Source: Malaya genurostris
Taxonomy: Eukaryota > Arthropoda > Insecta > Diptera > Culicidae
Assembly (NCBI RefSeq): GCF_030247185.1
Contig: NC_080572.1
Coordinates: 217,897,435-217,961,434, forward strand
Length of the DNA: 64,000 nucleotides
Direction: 5' to 3'
Shown in pieces: positions 32,404-43,675 of this stretch. Under the pieces are notes generated by a model. The model saw nothing but the letters and a program-made list of their open reading frames with translations, was not told the origin of the DNA and searched no databases. The position numbers and the translations under genes are program-made. Every line of letters starts with the position of its first letter. Position 1 is the first letter of the stretch.

Positions 32404-33192
32404 TAGGGGTAGATGGGGTAAAACGCACCCCCTAAGGAAATGTAGCTATATCTTAACTATAGAGAATAACACGGAAGAGTTTCACGCTATCTTCCGTAAT
32501 CATTATTTCTCAAAATTACGTAAAAATACTCACTGAGTGCATTGAAAAATACATGAAATATCTATTTTTCCAAAATCCTTAAAAATTGTCTATTGAAATA
32601 TATGCGGGGCATGATTCCCGATCGTTAAAAACATGAAAAATATACATTTTAAATTACGCGAAGTGACGATTATCTGAACATAGAGGCAGGATGATCTTAA
32701 ACAACGGGTAAACATCCATCAAAACAACGGATTAATGCTCATGACAACCACGGGGCAATATGCAATAAAGCTTCTTCTTCTTATTTAAAGAAAGCTTTAG
32801 ACTTTTCGTTGACGAAATATTTTCCAGGTGGAAGATTGTTTACTATTATTCATTAAATTGATAACTTATGGATAATTTTTGTAAGCGAATTCTTGAGCAT
32901 TCGGGTCGTTTTGCCCCAAAAATATGAGACGATAAATTTGACGATTTTTCTATGAAATTGCAAATACATCGTCTGTATTAGAACTAATTCTAGAAACTCG
33001 AATGTTTGGCAAAGAAGTTCACTGGATGCATAATTAAAATCGTCTTCCTCACCCTACAAAATTACTACTATAGTTCTGTTGTTATGGCGGACTTTCGGTT
33101 TGATTAAAATTTCAGTTAAAAAAATTGGTAACTTTTGAGAAAAGCAAAAGGTGCATTATGCCTCGGGGGTAGTTTTAGCCCATCTTCCCCTA
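32404..33192. mobile_element. MITE with TAGGGGWAGATGGG inverted termini
   Basis: The left end reads TAGGGGTAGATGGGGTAAAA and the right end in reverse complement reads TAGGGGAAGATGGGCTAAAA. The inverted similarity continues into the C-rich run that follows. The 789-bp interior is AT-rich with no ORF. No target duplication was recognised. Confidence 0.8.
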
Positions 33193-33215
33193 TGATTTCG
33201 TAATGAATAAACTTG

Positions 33216-34060
33216 TTTCAATCCACCTTGTGGTATGTTAATGTCTCTCTCATGTGACTCATATTGACACATATAATAATATGGAATTCTTCGAAAAAGT
33301 TTTCTTTCCTTCTTGAAATAAAACAAAAAACCTTATTTTTGCATGAGCTAGTACAGCCTACAAAATTAAACAGTTTCACTTTTTCCGGTGTTTCTGTAAT
33401 CGGAAACCTGGATAGTTTGTAATTTGTTTTACGCCGCTTTAAGCGACGGTATAAAAGTTGTAATTTTTTGCACCCTGTATTCCCGGAGCTGAAAGCCGAA
33501 TCCGGTTGACATTCAGGAGTATTTTATGGGATCATAAGGGCAAATTCAGTAGTGTTTTAGTTCTAGATGCATAATTTATGCCAGTTACAAAATTTAAATC
33601 GTGGATTTTATAACAAGAAAAAATGGCAGCCCCAGCAGTATTTTACTCGTGTTTCAAATATACAAAAAATAGAACGGCATCGTAGACCAGTTTTAAATTT
33701 GACAGAAGAACTGGTCGAATAAATAAAACTAGAACGGCTTGCTGGAGATACGTTTGTTCCAGTTTGAGCTCTATTATAGATCTTCCATATAGAACTACTA
33801 ACTGCTGAATTTGCTCTAAGCCCTTTTTATTTGAATCTACGTTTGTGAAAATTAGGCAAGCCATCTCCGAAAAAAGTGAGTTCCAATTTAAAGTATCTGA
33901 CCACTATTTTTGGTGCTTCTGAATTGGGAACCGGGAACCAGGAAAACCCGAATCGGTTTATTTAACCGTCTGCTGACAATGACTATCGATTAAAATAGTT
34001 GTGACTAGAGTCTAGATTTTTTCTTTGCTTCGCCTCTTTGAGCGAAGGTATAAGATTTGT
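33216..34060 (+). repeat. Dispersed repeat, copy 6
   Basis: Starts with TTTCAATCCACCTTGTGGTA, a variant of the TTAATCCACCTAGTGGTG terminus, and includes monomer pieces with ACCGGGAACCAGGAAAACCC and TATTTCCAGAACCGGAAGTC. The right end is unclear because the following sequence (34,060-34,700) shows no family match. Confidence 0.65.
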
Positions 34061-36594
34061 ATCACTCTTCTCCATGTATTTCCAGAACCGGAAGTCGGAT
34101 TCGAAAAAAATTCTAGATTCTTGTATGAGACCAGTGTTGGTGAATGCCGAAAATTTGACAGAAGCTGCTATATTGCTATCTATATTGTATACAACATTTT
34201 CAATCCGGTAGAAGATGCTACAAGAACTCGAGTCTCTCAATGCATGAACCGCGAGAGAATTTTTCTACATTTCTTCGCTCCACTTCATACTCTGAGTATT
34301 TCACGGCCCTTAAACAAATTTACAGTCTGATAATGATCGTTGCTGTGTGGAATTTCCCAAGAGAGAATCGCAAGTTGATGATGATTCGACTTGATGATTC
34401 TCATACTAGGTTGCAATATTTCAAAACCCTTGTGTGGAACATTCACAGACATTTTCATAGACATAACTTATACAAAGTTTATATGCACATAGTTAGAATA
34501 AGCGGCAATAGTAAAATGATTTTATCGCAATTATCCACTGCCCATACAGAATCGGATCACGAAACGAGAATAAGCGAACGTTTGTTGCTTCAGAGAGGAT
34601 CCCCACAGCAGCGTTCTAACCTTTGATTCTCAGAAATGTCATCGAGAGAAATTCGCTCTCGCACTGGTGTCTATTCTATGTTAAATGAGAACAACCAATA
34701 ATTAACGTGAATGATTTTTTCCGTTACAGTCCTGTAGCGTCAGTTCTATTCCGGAGTTTTCAGTTATCATTTTATTAAATCAAATGCGAAACTACGAGCG
34801 ATATGGTCAAATAAATCTTTATAGTCCACATTCTGAACAAATTTGAAACTTGTTCATGGCGAAAAACAAAGCATGTCGTATTTTTGGGCGTGAAGACTTC
34901 ATATGTAAATTAGCTATGGAATTACCGACATGAAATATGAAGACAAACACTAGAAAAGATCCGTGTGAGTGCAAATGACAGTTTCTCCTTGTTTACTTTT
35001 TTTTCGATTGTTATAGTCCTATCGGGAATCTCACTATTTAAAACTTTACATAGAATAATAACTGAAACCATCAACTTTCGATTTGCAGATAATAAATATG
35101 CCGTAATAATTGAAGGAAAAAGTAAATAAAGAAAAACTATCATTTGCACCTCGGACCTTTTCTAATGTTTATCGAGATATTTTTACATCTTTTGGGAAAT
35201 AAATTTAGATCAATTGCGAAGCTCCTTTTATAGGCATATGTTGAAACGTAATTTTTTGTGATTTTTTCGTGTTGTGCCACTGAAAATTTTCAGTTTATTG
35301 CGCACCCGAATTTCGATGTAACAGTAGAACAATACTTTCAGGATACTCGGTAATGATATGTACCGGTAGTACAACCGAAACACTTGTATTATGTTGAATG
35401 AGTGTTAATTTGTGTTTACCTGAATGTACTCGTCGTATCATATAAAAATCAGCGGCAGTTTAGTCCTGGCCTATCCACGGGTACCACAAAACGATCGTCT
35501 TTCAACGGAATCGTCATCAATGATCGGAAACGACTCAATATAATCGTGTTCCACGACCTGACCAGCCATAAAACTATTAAAATATGGCCCTTAACTCAAT
35601 AATTAATATTTCAACGAAGTTCTTGAGCAAAGAGATCACGCATCTTCGTCACAGCTTAAGCTCCCTACACGCCGGACGACGCCGGATCCTTAGTGGGTTT
35701 ATTTCAATCGAATTGTTGAACGTCGCATGCCCTCCCGTTGTTTAATGTGTCTCGGTTCCGAGCCCGGGAAGAATAATCTCCACTGGCACTGCGCTCGACT
35801 GAACCAATCTGAACGATATTTCACTCAAAGCTACCTCAACACCTGACAACTAAGCGATCACATTTGCCGAAGGATTACATATGGTCAGTTATATTATGAC
35901 CCTGCTCGATGAAAAGACACACGCGTGGTAATTAAGGATCGTTCACAACCCTGCACGAACGGGTAACACTCACATACCCCGAAGAACTGCTACGGATCAT
36001 CGAACTTTTGCGGTTATTTTCGATGGTTAATTAAAAAATTCAAGCAAACCTACCGCGCGGGACCGGGCGAAAATATTGAGGTCATTTACTCGAACTCGAG
36101 CATTAAAGTCCCATTAAGTGACACAGTGTTTATGTGGAAAGAAACTCCACTCTTTCACCGAAAGACGGTCGATTTGCATTTTCGCATCGGTTGATCTCGC
36201 TCGGTCTCGCTGGATGGACCACTGTGTTACGTGGAACGTTGGAACAGCTGAACTGTTGAAATCTCATCTTACTGTTCAATGGACAGTACGAGAAACGCAC
36301 AAAACTCCTTGGAGACTCCGAACTGAGAACAGCTACAGAGGACAGATTAAATTAGCATAAAAAATCGTTCGACATTATATTGGTATCGAACGACTGTGGT
36401 AACGGTAGAAAATTGCGAATTGATTCGAACCATGCAGCTCGTGATATCCTACAAGATCTTAAGTTGTTCGGTTTGATGGTTTTTGAACGAAATGAAAGGT
36501 ATGGAACAGGGTGCGTACTTGTTTCAAAACGTTCCCATGCTGAAGACTTGCTATACTATTTAAAAAACTGGTACATTTTAAAGCAAACATTTCT
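34061..36594. other. No gene seen; GC-richer island 35,640-36,110
   Basis: Open frames at 34,240-34,626 and 36,118-36,360 lack domains. The stretch 35,640-36,110 is richer in CpG (CTACACGCCGGACGACGCCG, ACCGCGCGGGACCGGGCG) and matches none of the repeats, so it is the best candidate for unique regulatory DNA in this part. Confidence 0.35.
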
Positions 36595-36630
36595 TTAACT
36601 TTTCGTTTGAGTGTTTGAACAGAATGATTT

Positions 36631-36871
36631 TACAAGGATAATTTTTTTAAATATTACCATTTAATTCTGTTATAAGCGTATCACGTCACTATACAAATTC
36701 ACTATGTATCTCACGACACTATAAATCTTGTATAATAAACGTCACATCACATATACGCATTTCGAATACAATTTATATTTATATTCAGTGTGATAGGTTT
36801 GTTCAGTTATTGAAAGAATGCTACAACGTTGTTCCTTTTATATGAAACGGAAGTAGGTAGATTCCTACAAC
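36631..36871 (+). repeat. Penelope-like element, left inverted repeat
   Basis: Reverse-complementary to 38,235-38,472 with only scattered mismatches. It contains the non-coding end plus a copy of the first RT codons, showing that the 5' coding end was duplicated in inverted orientation. Confidence 0.9.
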
Positions 36872-36922
36872 AGGTATAAATACCTCGAAAAAAATATCTA
36901 ATTTGTTTAGGGTCGGGAGAGG

Positions 36923-37384
36923 TTAAGTGTTTTCTATGTTTGTCTGTCCCCTGTGTGTAGGTAGTAACTTAAAGAGCCAGGAAGACCTATTTCCTTGGTC
37001 TCTGTTTAGTAAAGAAATGGAATTATGTTTGAAAATTTCTAGACTTTCTGCAGAAAATAATTTCCATGGGTTGGAAATTTGTCTTAAAATTTTTATGTCG
37101 TTTGTAGTGAAATCATGGTTTTCGGAAAAGGCATGCTCAGCTATTTTCGACTTGAAATGGTGTGATAAACCCCGTTCCAAATCCTTGGATGCTTTCCCTA
37201 TTTCCGCTATGTGTTCCTTGAAACGAATATCTAATGATCTCTTTGTTTGTCCAATGTATAATTTATCACAATGAGAACATGAAATTTTGTATACCCCCGA
37301 TTTTTTCAATTTGTCAGTAGGATCTTTAGTAGATCCTAGTAAAGTTTTCAACTGGTTGCTAGTACTACTGAACACTAAATCCAA
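36923..37384 (-). pseudogene. Penelope-like GIY-YIG endonuclease domain
   Basis: This 153-codon frame reads LVFSSTSNQLKTLLGSTKDP, then SGVYKISCSHCDKLYIGQTK (GVY near residue 30, YIG at 43-45), RSLDIRFKEHI and IAEHAFSENHDF. CxxC and HxxxxxxH would form the zinc-binding motif usual in this class. The domain nicks the target for integration. It should be fused to the RT, but one base is missing in the linker at about 37,400 (TCAAAATAAAA here, TCGAAAATAAAA in the 31-kb copy). Confidence 0.92.
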
Positions 37385-37395
37385 GCCAAAGGGTT

Positions 37396-38277
37396 TTATT
37401 TTGATTTAAGTGGATATGCCATGTTAGAATTGAAGTCTACCGATATTCTTTTCAAATTTTCTGATAGGGGGGTCAAAGCTGTAAGTGATAATTTTTCCAA
37501 TGATCTTAATTTCTTATCGAGGATTGTTTGGATTGAGCGCTCCGGATATCCATTGAGCTTTCCAATCTCGAAGATAAAATTTTTCTCTTTCACTACCGCA
37601 TCATCTCTGAGGGGTAAGGTTAGCATTCTGTGAAACATATGGTGAAATGCTGCCATTTTGTGTTGGTGAGAATGGTTAGAAATATTAGGTATAACTCGCT
37701 CTGTATTGGTTGGCTTCCTATATATTTCGAAAGATAAAGTTTTTGCCTCCCGTATAATAAGAACATCTAAGAAAGGTAAACTGTTGTTTGTCTCCCTCTC
37801 GCAGGTGAATTTTATGTTCCTATGTAAATTGTTGATTGTATCCAAAAAAATTTCCAAATCGTTACGCTTGATGATGCAAAATATATCATCAACATATCTC
37901 CACCAGCGATTAGGTAGTAATCCTTGTTTATTTAAAAGTTCTTCGAGGCTTGCCATAAACAATTCACATAAAAATGGGGAGAGCGGATTACCCATTGGGG
38001 CCCCTTGTAATTGTTTATAAAATTCCCCTCTGAATTTGAAATAATTTACATCCATGCAAAGCCGGGTTAGAGTAAGGTAAGACCTTACTTTGCATTTCCA
38101 TAAACTATTACTCTTTTGTTTAACTAACCAATCTTCCAACAGATTGATTGAGTCCTTCACCGGGACACTTGGGAATAAGGCAGCTACATCGAAAGATACC
38201 ATTATTTCGTCATCTTCGATTTCACCTGAGTTCAGTTGTAGGTATCTACCTACTTCCGTTTCATATAAAAGGAACAA
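37396..38277 (-). pseudogene. Penelope-like reverse transcriptase, N-terminally truncated
   Basis: A 293-codon frame contains SFDVAALFPSVP (catalytic Asp near residue 30), GAPMGNPLSPFL (92-103), RYVDDIF (YVDD at 128-131) and SLPFLDVLI. All three catalytic Asp residues are present. The frame opens inside the right inverted repeat with no ATG, preceded by a TGA, so the N-terminal part of the usual protein is absent. It ends at a stop created by the linker frameshift. It is a dead copy, but little decayed. Confidence 0.92.
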
Positions 38278-38472
38278 CGTTGCAGCATTCTTTCAATAAC
38301 TAAACAAACCTATCACACTGAAGATGAATATAAATTGTATTCGAAATGCGTATATGTGATGTGACGTTTATTATACAGGATTTATAGTGTCGTGAGATAC
38401 ATAGTGAATTTGTATAGTGACGTGATATACTTATAACAGAATTAAATGGTAATATTTAAAAAATTTATCCTT
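38235..38472 (-). repeat. Penelope-like element, right inverted repeat
   Basis: Partner of 36,631-36,871. Its inner end overlaps the first codons of the truncated RT (LFLLYETEVGRYLQL). Confidence 0.9.
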
Positions 38473-38484
38473 GCAAACATTTCT

Positions 38485-39832
38485 GTTAATCTGAAGCGAA
38501 TAATTTTAAACTTGCTCAGATTTTGCCGTTCATTGTACCATAAATAAGAACGAAAACCAAGTTTAATGACTGTTCTTTCGAAAAATGAAAGGGTTCCTAA
38601 AATAATAAGAATCGATCAAATTAAGTACATTTTGAAAAGGAAGCAAGGGTTAATCATAATCAAAGGTGTCTTTTTATATGAATTCTGAGTAAAAATATAT
38701 GAAATTTAGTTAGAACGAAAATTTTTGTGATGACTTGAATAGTAAAAATCTGTACTGGATAGAATTTTACAAGCTATTTTATAAAATTCGCTTGCTGCAT
38801 TAACTTTCTAATTAATAAAATTAATTTTCCACTATATCAAATACACTTGAAGTCGTGACTGATTGATGATCACGTAATTTTCACCTGCCTAGCATACGAC
38901 TTAGGCTTGTGCAACTTCATAAACTTGTTGTACCGTGCTCTGAGAAAAAAATGAAACTTACACTTAACGTAAATTCAAGGATGCCGAAATGTTTTGAGTG
39001 ATGATAGAATATTATATCTGTTAAGGAGAAGGTAAGGGATAAACAGTTTCGGAAAATCGTTTATTTTTACATTTTCTTGTAGTTTACCATTTCAAAAATA
39101 TTGTGCCAAAATTTTAAATCAATTGAAACAAATCCGTGAACACGATCCTGCAAAATCTACTGAACCGATTCTCTTCAAGCTTGGAACACACATTCTTGGT
39201 ATAAAATGCCTCCCCCCAACGTTTTGGAAATTTTTCCATTTTCATATTATGGTAGTTTTTCACCTCAAAATTGGCGGAAAATTTAGCATAAGATCGCGTG
39301 GTTTGCCTGAATATGCCACGAACTGTTTGAAAAATCAAAATAATAACTTGAGAACGACGGAGGGGGAGAAATGGCTCGAACTTTAAGTAAATTTAAGAGC
39401 ATTTTTGATTTCAGATAATTCTACGACGAGTTATCGTGTTCACCGCGCAACGTGATTCTCAAAAGAGGTGTTAAAAATGCTCTGTCCACGCCTTATTTTT
39501 CAATATAATCATACTGAAATTTAACTAAATATTCTTAATGAATAAATGATGATGCTTCATAATGTCAAACAGTTTGAATAAATTTACTTCAACTGTTTTT
39601 TCGTAAAAAATTACAAACAAAGTGTTTTTGACTCAAGTTATCCCTTACTCCCACTTAACATGGTCAAATAATAAAGGTCAAGGTCAATTACAGCTAAATT
39701 AGCTTTCAAGTGGAATAATATAATTCATTTTTACATGCTTTGAATTGTAAATAAATTAAATTGCGACGCTTTCTAATGTGCATCTATACAAATTTAAATT
39801 TATACATTTTTTCATAATGTGCATTCACCTAC
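38485..39832. other. No gene seen; MITE-like ends at 38,940 and 39,780
   Basis: AT-rich. The segment near 38,945 (GAAACTTACACTTAACGTAA) resembles 31,815. TGTGCATCTATACAAATTTA near 39,778 resembles TGTGCATCTATTAGGATGTA at 32,029. A related MITE of about 0.85 kb may therefore span the interval. Confidence is low. Confidence 0.35.
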
Positions 39833-41137
39833 TAAGGAGTGTATCCGATAAGTAGTTAGCAACATTCAAACAGTTATTACTCTGAAATGGTTTAATTTAT
39901 TGCAGCGTGTTTTGCGGTGACATGTTTGTTAACATGTCAATAACAGCTGTGCAATCGATTGGTTTCGGTACGGTTTATCGTTCCAATGATGAGTCGAATT
40001 AATCCGTAAACGCGAAAGAAAATTCTGCACACTTGGTGCTCAGAAAGTGGTGTCACGTACAACGAAATTGCAAAACGGGTGAAAGTGCACCACACCAGTC
40101 AAAAATATTATCGAGAAGTTCGGTAAGACCCTTTCCATGAAAGATTTGCCCCGATCCGGTAGGAAAACAGGTCCCAGCCAGCCCGGCCGGGACTTAAAAG
40201 TGGTTGAGTACATCAGGAAAAACCCATCGGCGTCGACGCGGGATTTGGCCAAGCAGTTCAACACCAGCATCAGGATGACTCAACAGATCAAAGTTCGGAA
40301 CTCCCTGAAAACGTACAAGAAACAGATGGTGCCGAAAAAGTCCCTGGTACGGCAAGTTCAGGCCAAAACAAGAGTGCGAAAACTGTACAACCGGATTCTA
40401 CAGAATAAAGTAGGATGTATCCTGATCGACAACAAAACCTACGCCAAGGAAGACTCTCGAGCGTTACCCGGACCGCAATATTATACGAAATCGGTGTACC
40501 AGGACCTAGACGACGCTGACACCACGGTGGCGATGAAAAAGTTTGGGCAGAAGGTGTTGGTCTGGCAAGCAATTTGTACCAGTGGTTTGCGGTCGTCGAT
40601 TTTCTTCACGAAGGACACAATTAACGCCAAGGTGTACGAGGAAGAATGTTTGAAGAAGATAATGCTGCCACTGTACAGAAAGCATAAGGCTCCTCCTCTC
40701 TTCTAGCCGGATTTGGCTTCAGCCCACTACGCCAACTCCAGTCTACAGTGGTTGTCAAAAAATAATGTACAATTCGTGGAAAAGGACATCAACCCACCGA
40801 ACTGCCCGGATCTTCGGCCAATTGAAAGGTATTGGGCAATTGTCAAGCGGCACTTTCGGAAGGAAGGTACAGTGTTCCAAAACATGCAGGAGTTGAAAAA
40901 AAAACTGGACAGCTGCCACCAGGAAAGTCACAAAAGTAACTGTACAGAATTTAATGAATAATGTCAAGTCTAAAGTGTGAGCGTTTCACGGAAACTAGAA
41001 TTTCCTTCAATATAATCAGTGAAATGCATAAAAATGTAATTTTTCTACAATATATCGAAAACTGATGTCAAAATATGTTTTTTTTGCTTTTTCATTCAAT
41101 AATCAATGTTGCTAACTACTTTTCGATACACTCCTTA
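39833..41137 (+). mobile_element. DD37E Tc1/mariner element, nearly intact, TA-flanked
   Basis: The element proper is 39,835-41,135 (1,301 bp), with TA on both sides (39,833 and 41,136). Inverted termini begin AGGAGTGTATC and share AAGTAGTTAGCAACAT, about 30 bp with two or three differences. One transposase gene fills the interior. Length, TA target and spacing of catalytic residues place it in the mosquito DD37E group. Confidence 0.95.
39989..40961 (+). pseudogene. DD37E transposase, few inactivating lesions
   Basis: The start is ATGAGTCGAATTAATCCG at 39,989. Domains: HTH 1 (TYNEIAKRVKVHH), a basic linker, HTH 2 (ASTRDLAKQFNTSIRMTQQI), then the catalytic core CILIDNKTY (first Asp kept, second Asp of the usual DD changed to Asn), WQAICTSGLRSSIFF, PDLASAHYANSSLQWL, and NPPNCPDLRPIERYW. 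Exactly 37 residues separate the Asp of PDLAS from the Glu of PIERYW. Lesions seen: stop TAA at 40,007, a one-base loss near 40,100, and TAG at 40,704 replacing the usual Trp. Cut-and-paste transposition is the family role; this copy cannot make the enzyme. Confidence 0.93.
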
Positions 41138-43675
41138 TCTGTTTCCAAAACACAAAAGATAACTCATCCAAGAAAAATTCGGGTCGCGCGAGGAGATCAA
41201 TCATCGACGCTGCGAAGGAGTATGACAGACGATCAGAAACATTACTTTTTGCATTCAATTTATCTTCATTGTATGTATTTTCTGAATGCCCAAACGTTTT
41301 TCCCACAACTTTTTCTTGGACACCACTTTTAAACAGTTGACAGTTTCCGAGTTACAACCTTTGAAGAAAGTGTAAGAAAAATATAGCCACCGTACCTCGG
41401 TGAATGACCTTAACATTAAAACCGAGGGTAAATAACGTAACGTACCATAAAACATCCACTCTTTTTTACAATTTAGTCTTGAGTCGAGAAAACCAAATTG
41501 TTTGCCATATCGAATACGTGTACAAAGTTTAAACTAAATCGGAATATGTGAAATTTTATGTCTTGCTACCCATTTCTAGAATTACTTTTCTTGATCAAAA
41601 AGCCAATTTGCTCTTGCAAACTTAAAAGCTAAATTTCCCTTGAAATATTAGCATAGTCAAATTAGTTCAAGTAAACACTCAATTGAGCTAATGCTCTTGT
41701 TTTGTGGAAAGAAATCTATCTATTTTTGAATATAAGACAATAGTCAACCTAACGTTACTTTATCAACATGCTTTGAATCTATTGCTAAAATACGGAAGGT
41801 GAACATTTACAATAAGAAAGAGTCATTTCACTAAAACAACACACCAAAAAAAATCAAATTTGAGAGAAGGAAATGTAATATATTCAATCCAGAGTATTTA
41901 AGATAACTTATGTGACATCCAGTTTTAATAACTTTGTATTGCTGTTCTTTTCGGCTTTCGCTTCGCCGTTTCATGTCTTCCAAGCTCAACCATAACGACT
42001 CCATAGCATTTCAACAGTTTTATTGATACTAACATATTAAATATGTTGTTTATTGAGCAAGTTTATCGTAAAGCTGCTCGTTTTCCGACTAAGATAAGCG
42101 AGAATATCGCTCGCCTCCACCTGCCCGTAGCTTTGTTGAACTTTTCATCGACTTTGTTGTTCCCATAATTCTGTGTTCGGAGCGACCGTGGCCTCGACCC
42201 AAAACGGATCACCCGTCATTAATCATTCATATTGCCTCTCGAATTTCTGACTGTTGAAGGTTCCTTCACTTTCGGCGATCAGTTCGTGGGGCCCCTTCAA
42301 AGTGAACGAGCATCTCAATTTCTTTTGACCACAATCCATCAGTCAAACTGCACGATAAAGCTCCGAATTCGAACGGCTAACGATAAGAAATCAATCATAT
42401 GTTGGACTTTCCTCCCAACTTTTTTTTCTATCCTATAATGCTTCAAACGCACTGATTTAAAAAATGATACTGTGTTCATCATTTGGTTGATCTTGTACTA
42501 AATCAGGATGATACTTGCTCGCTTAGGATGCTATTATTATTTGAACAAGGACCGACACATTTCGTGGTCATAAATTGCGAGGAAAGTATTGTCAAACAAA
42601 ACCGTACAGCTTACTAAAGTACCATTTTCGAAGAGTAAGTTCCTACGCGCTGCCGCAATTAATCATGCTTTGGGGCGAGATTTATCACATCACTAATCCA
42701 GACAGATGATGCGCAAAAGATCGGTAGTTGGCTTAATAGCTTCTTAATTATTTTCCTCTCCATAATCTCGGAAAAAATAATAACAATAATAACAATCGCG
42801 CCGAATTGTACGTCCGTAGGCTGAAGCTTTTCGTTGGCCGTTTTCATGTTGTCGGAGCGGCGGCATGAGTCGTCGCCATTCGTGCGCCTTTCGCTTAACC
42901 GAGCATACACAAACATACATACAGCAAGGGATGAAGGTACACAAAACAAAATAACACCTATCATCCTTCTGGACCGACCCGTATGTATGCCGCAGCCCCG
43001 CCGAAGATTCTTCCGTGGGCCATATTTCATATTTTGCTGCATAATGGTGGGTTATGAAATATGGCGTGTGTGTTTCGCGGGCCGTTGCGCCTTTGCATCG
43101 ACCAACGGATTTAGATGAAGTGTGATGTTGGTGAAAACATCAAACTGATGAAATAGGTTCCGTGGATTGATTATCCTTTAGATTTTTATGATATTATTTA
43201 TGATAGATCAAACATAAAAAGATCCTAGACAAAAGCCGAGTGTGAAGATGTAAATCACACTACAAATTTTAAGCCCTTTGATAATATCTCATAAATATCG
43301 AGAGCTTTTCTATGCAGTTCCTAAACTTCAAGACTGTGAAACGTTAGTTTTGCATTTCAACTCAACTTGAATGATGCACTTGCTGAAAACATTGTTTCGA
43401 GCAGTTTTTGTTGTCAATACGACTAATCTTACTATGGGGCGTCTTTTCAAAATTGACCCTGTACAAGAATCCACGCAATAACATAATTTTTTCTCCATAT
43501 AATCAGAATCTTTCTAGGATCGAAAACCGAATACCGGTTAAACTAAAATAAGTTAATTTGGTCGTGGACTATCAAAATCAACAAACCTAAACCACTCGAT
43601 GATTTTTAGTGAAATTTACCTTTTTACCCTAATCACCCTCTATCTTCTGAACCGGAAGTCGGATCTGATTATAAA
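41138..43675. other. No gene seen; GC-richer island 42,050-43,170
   Basis: No transposon signature at 42,050-43,170. It has elevated CpG (GTTGTCGGAGCGGCGGCATG near 42,850) and open frames on both strands without domains. It is a candidate cis-regulatory block or a non-coding exon of a gene outside the window. The sequence 41,140-42,000 is AT-rich and featureless. Confidence 0.35.

Larger units (their letters stand above)
36595..38472 (-). mobile_element. Penelope-like element with inverted terminal repeats
   Basis: An element of about 1.88 kb has inverted repeats of about 240 bp: left 36,631-36,871, right 38,235-38,472. The repeats share long identical runs such as CACGTCACTATACAAATTCA and AACGTTGTTCCTTTTATATG. 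GCAAACATTTCT at 36,583-36,594 and 38,473-38,484 is a likely 12-bp target duplication. The interior encodes a 5'-truncated RT followed by a GIY-YIG endonuclease, the domain pair that defines Penelope-like elements. The inverted-repeat layout is a known feature of that class. Confidence 0.92.

Noticed and set aside
34240..34626. 128-codon plus-strand ORF
   Set aside because: No recognisable domain, low-complexity His/Arg stretches and no transcript signals.
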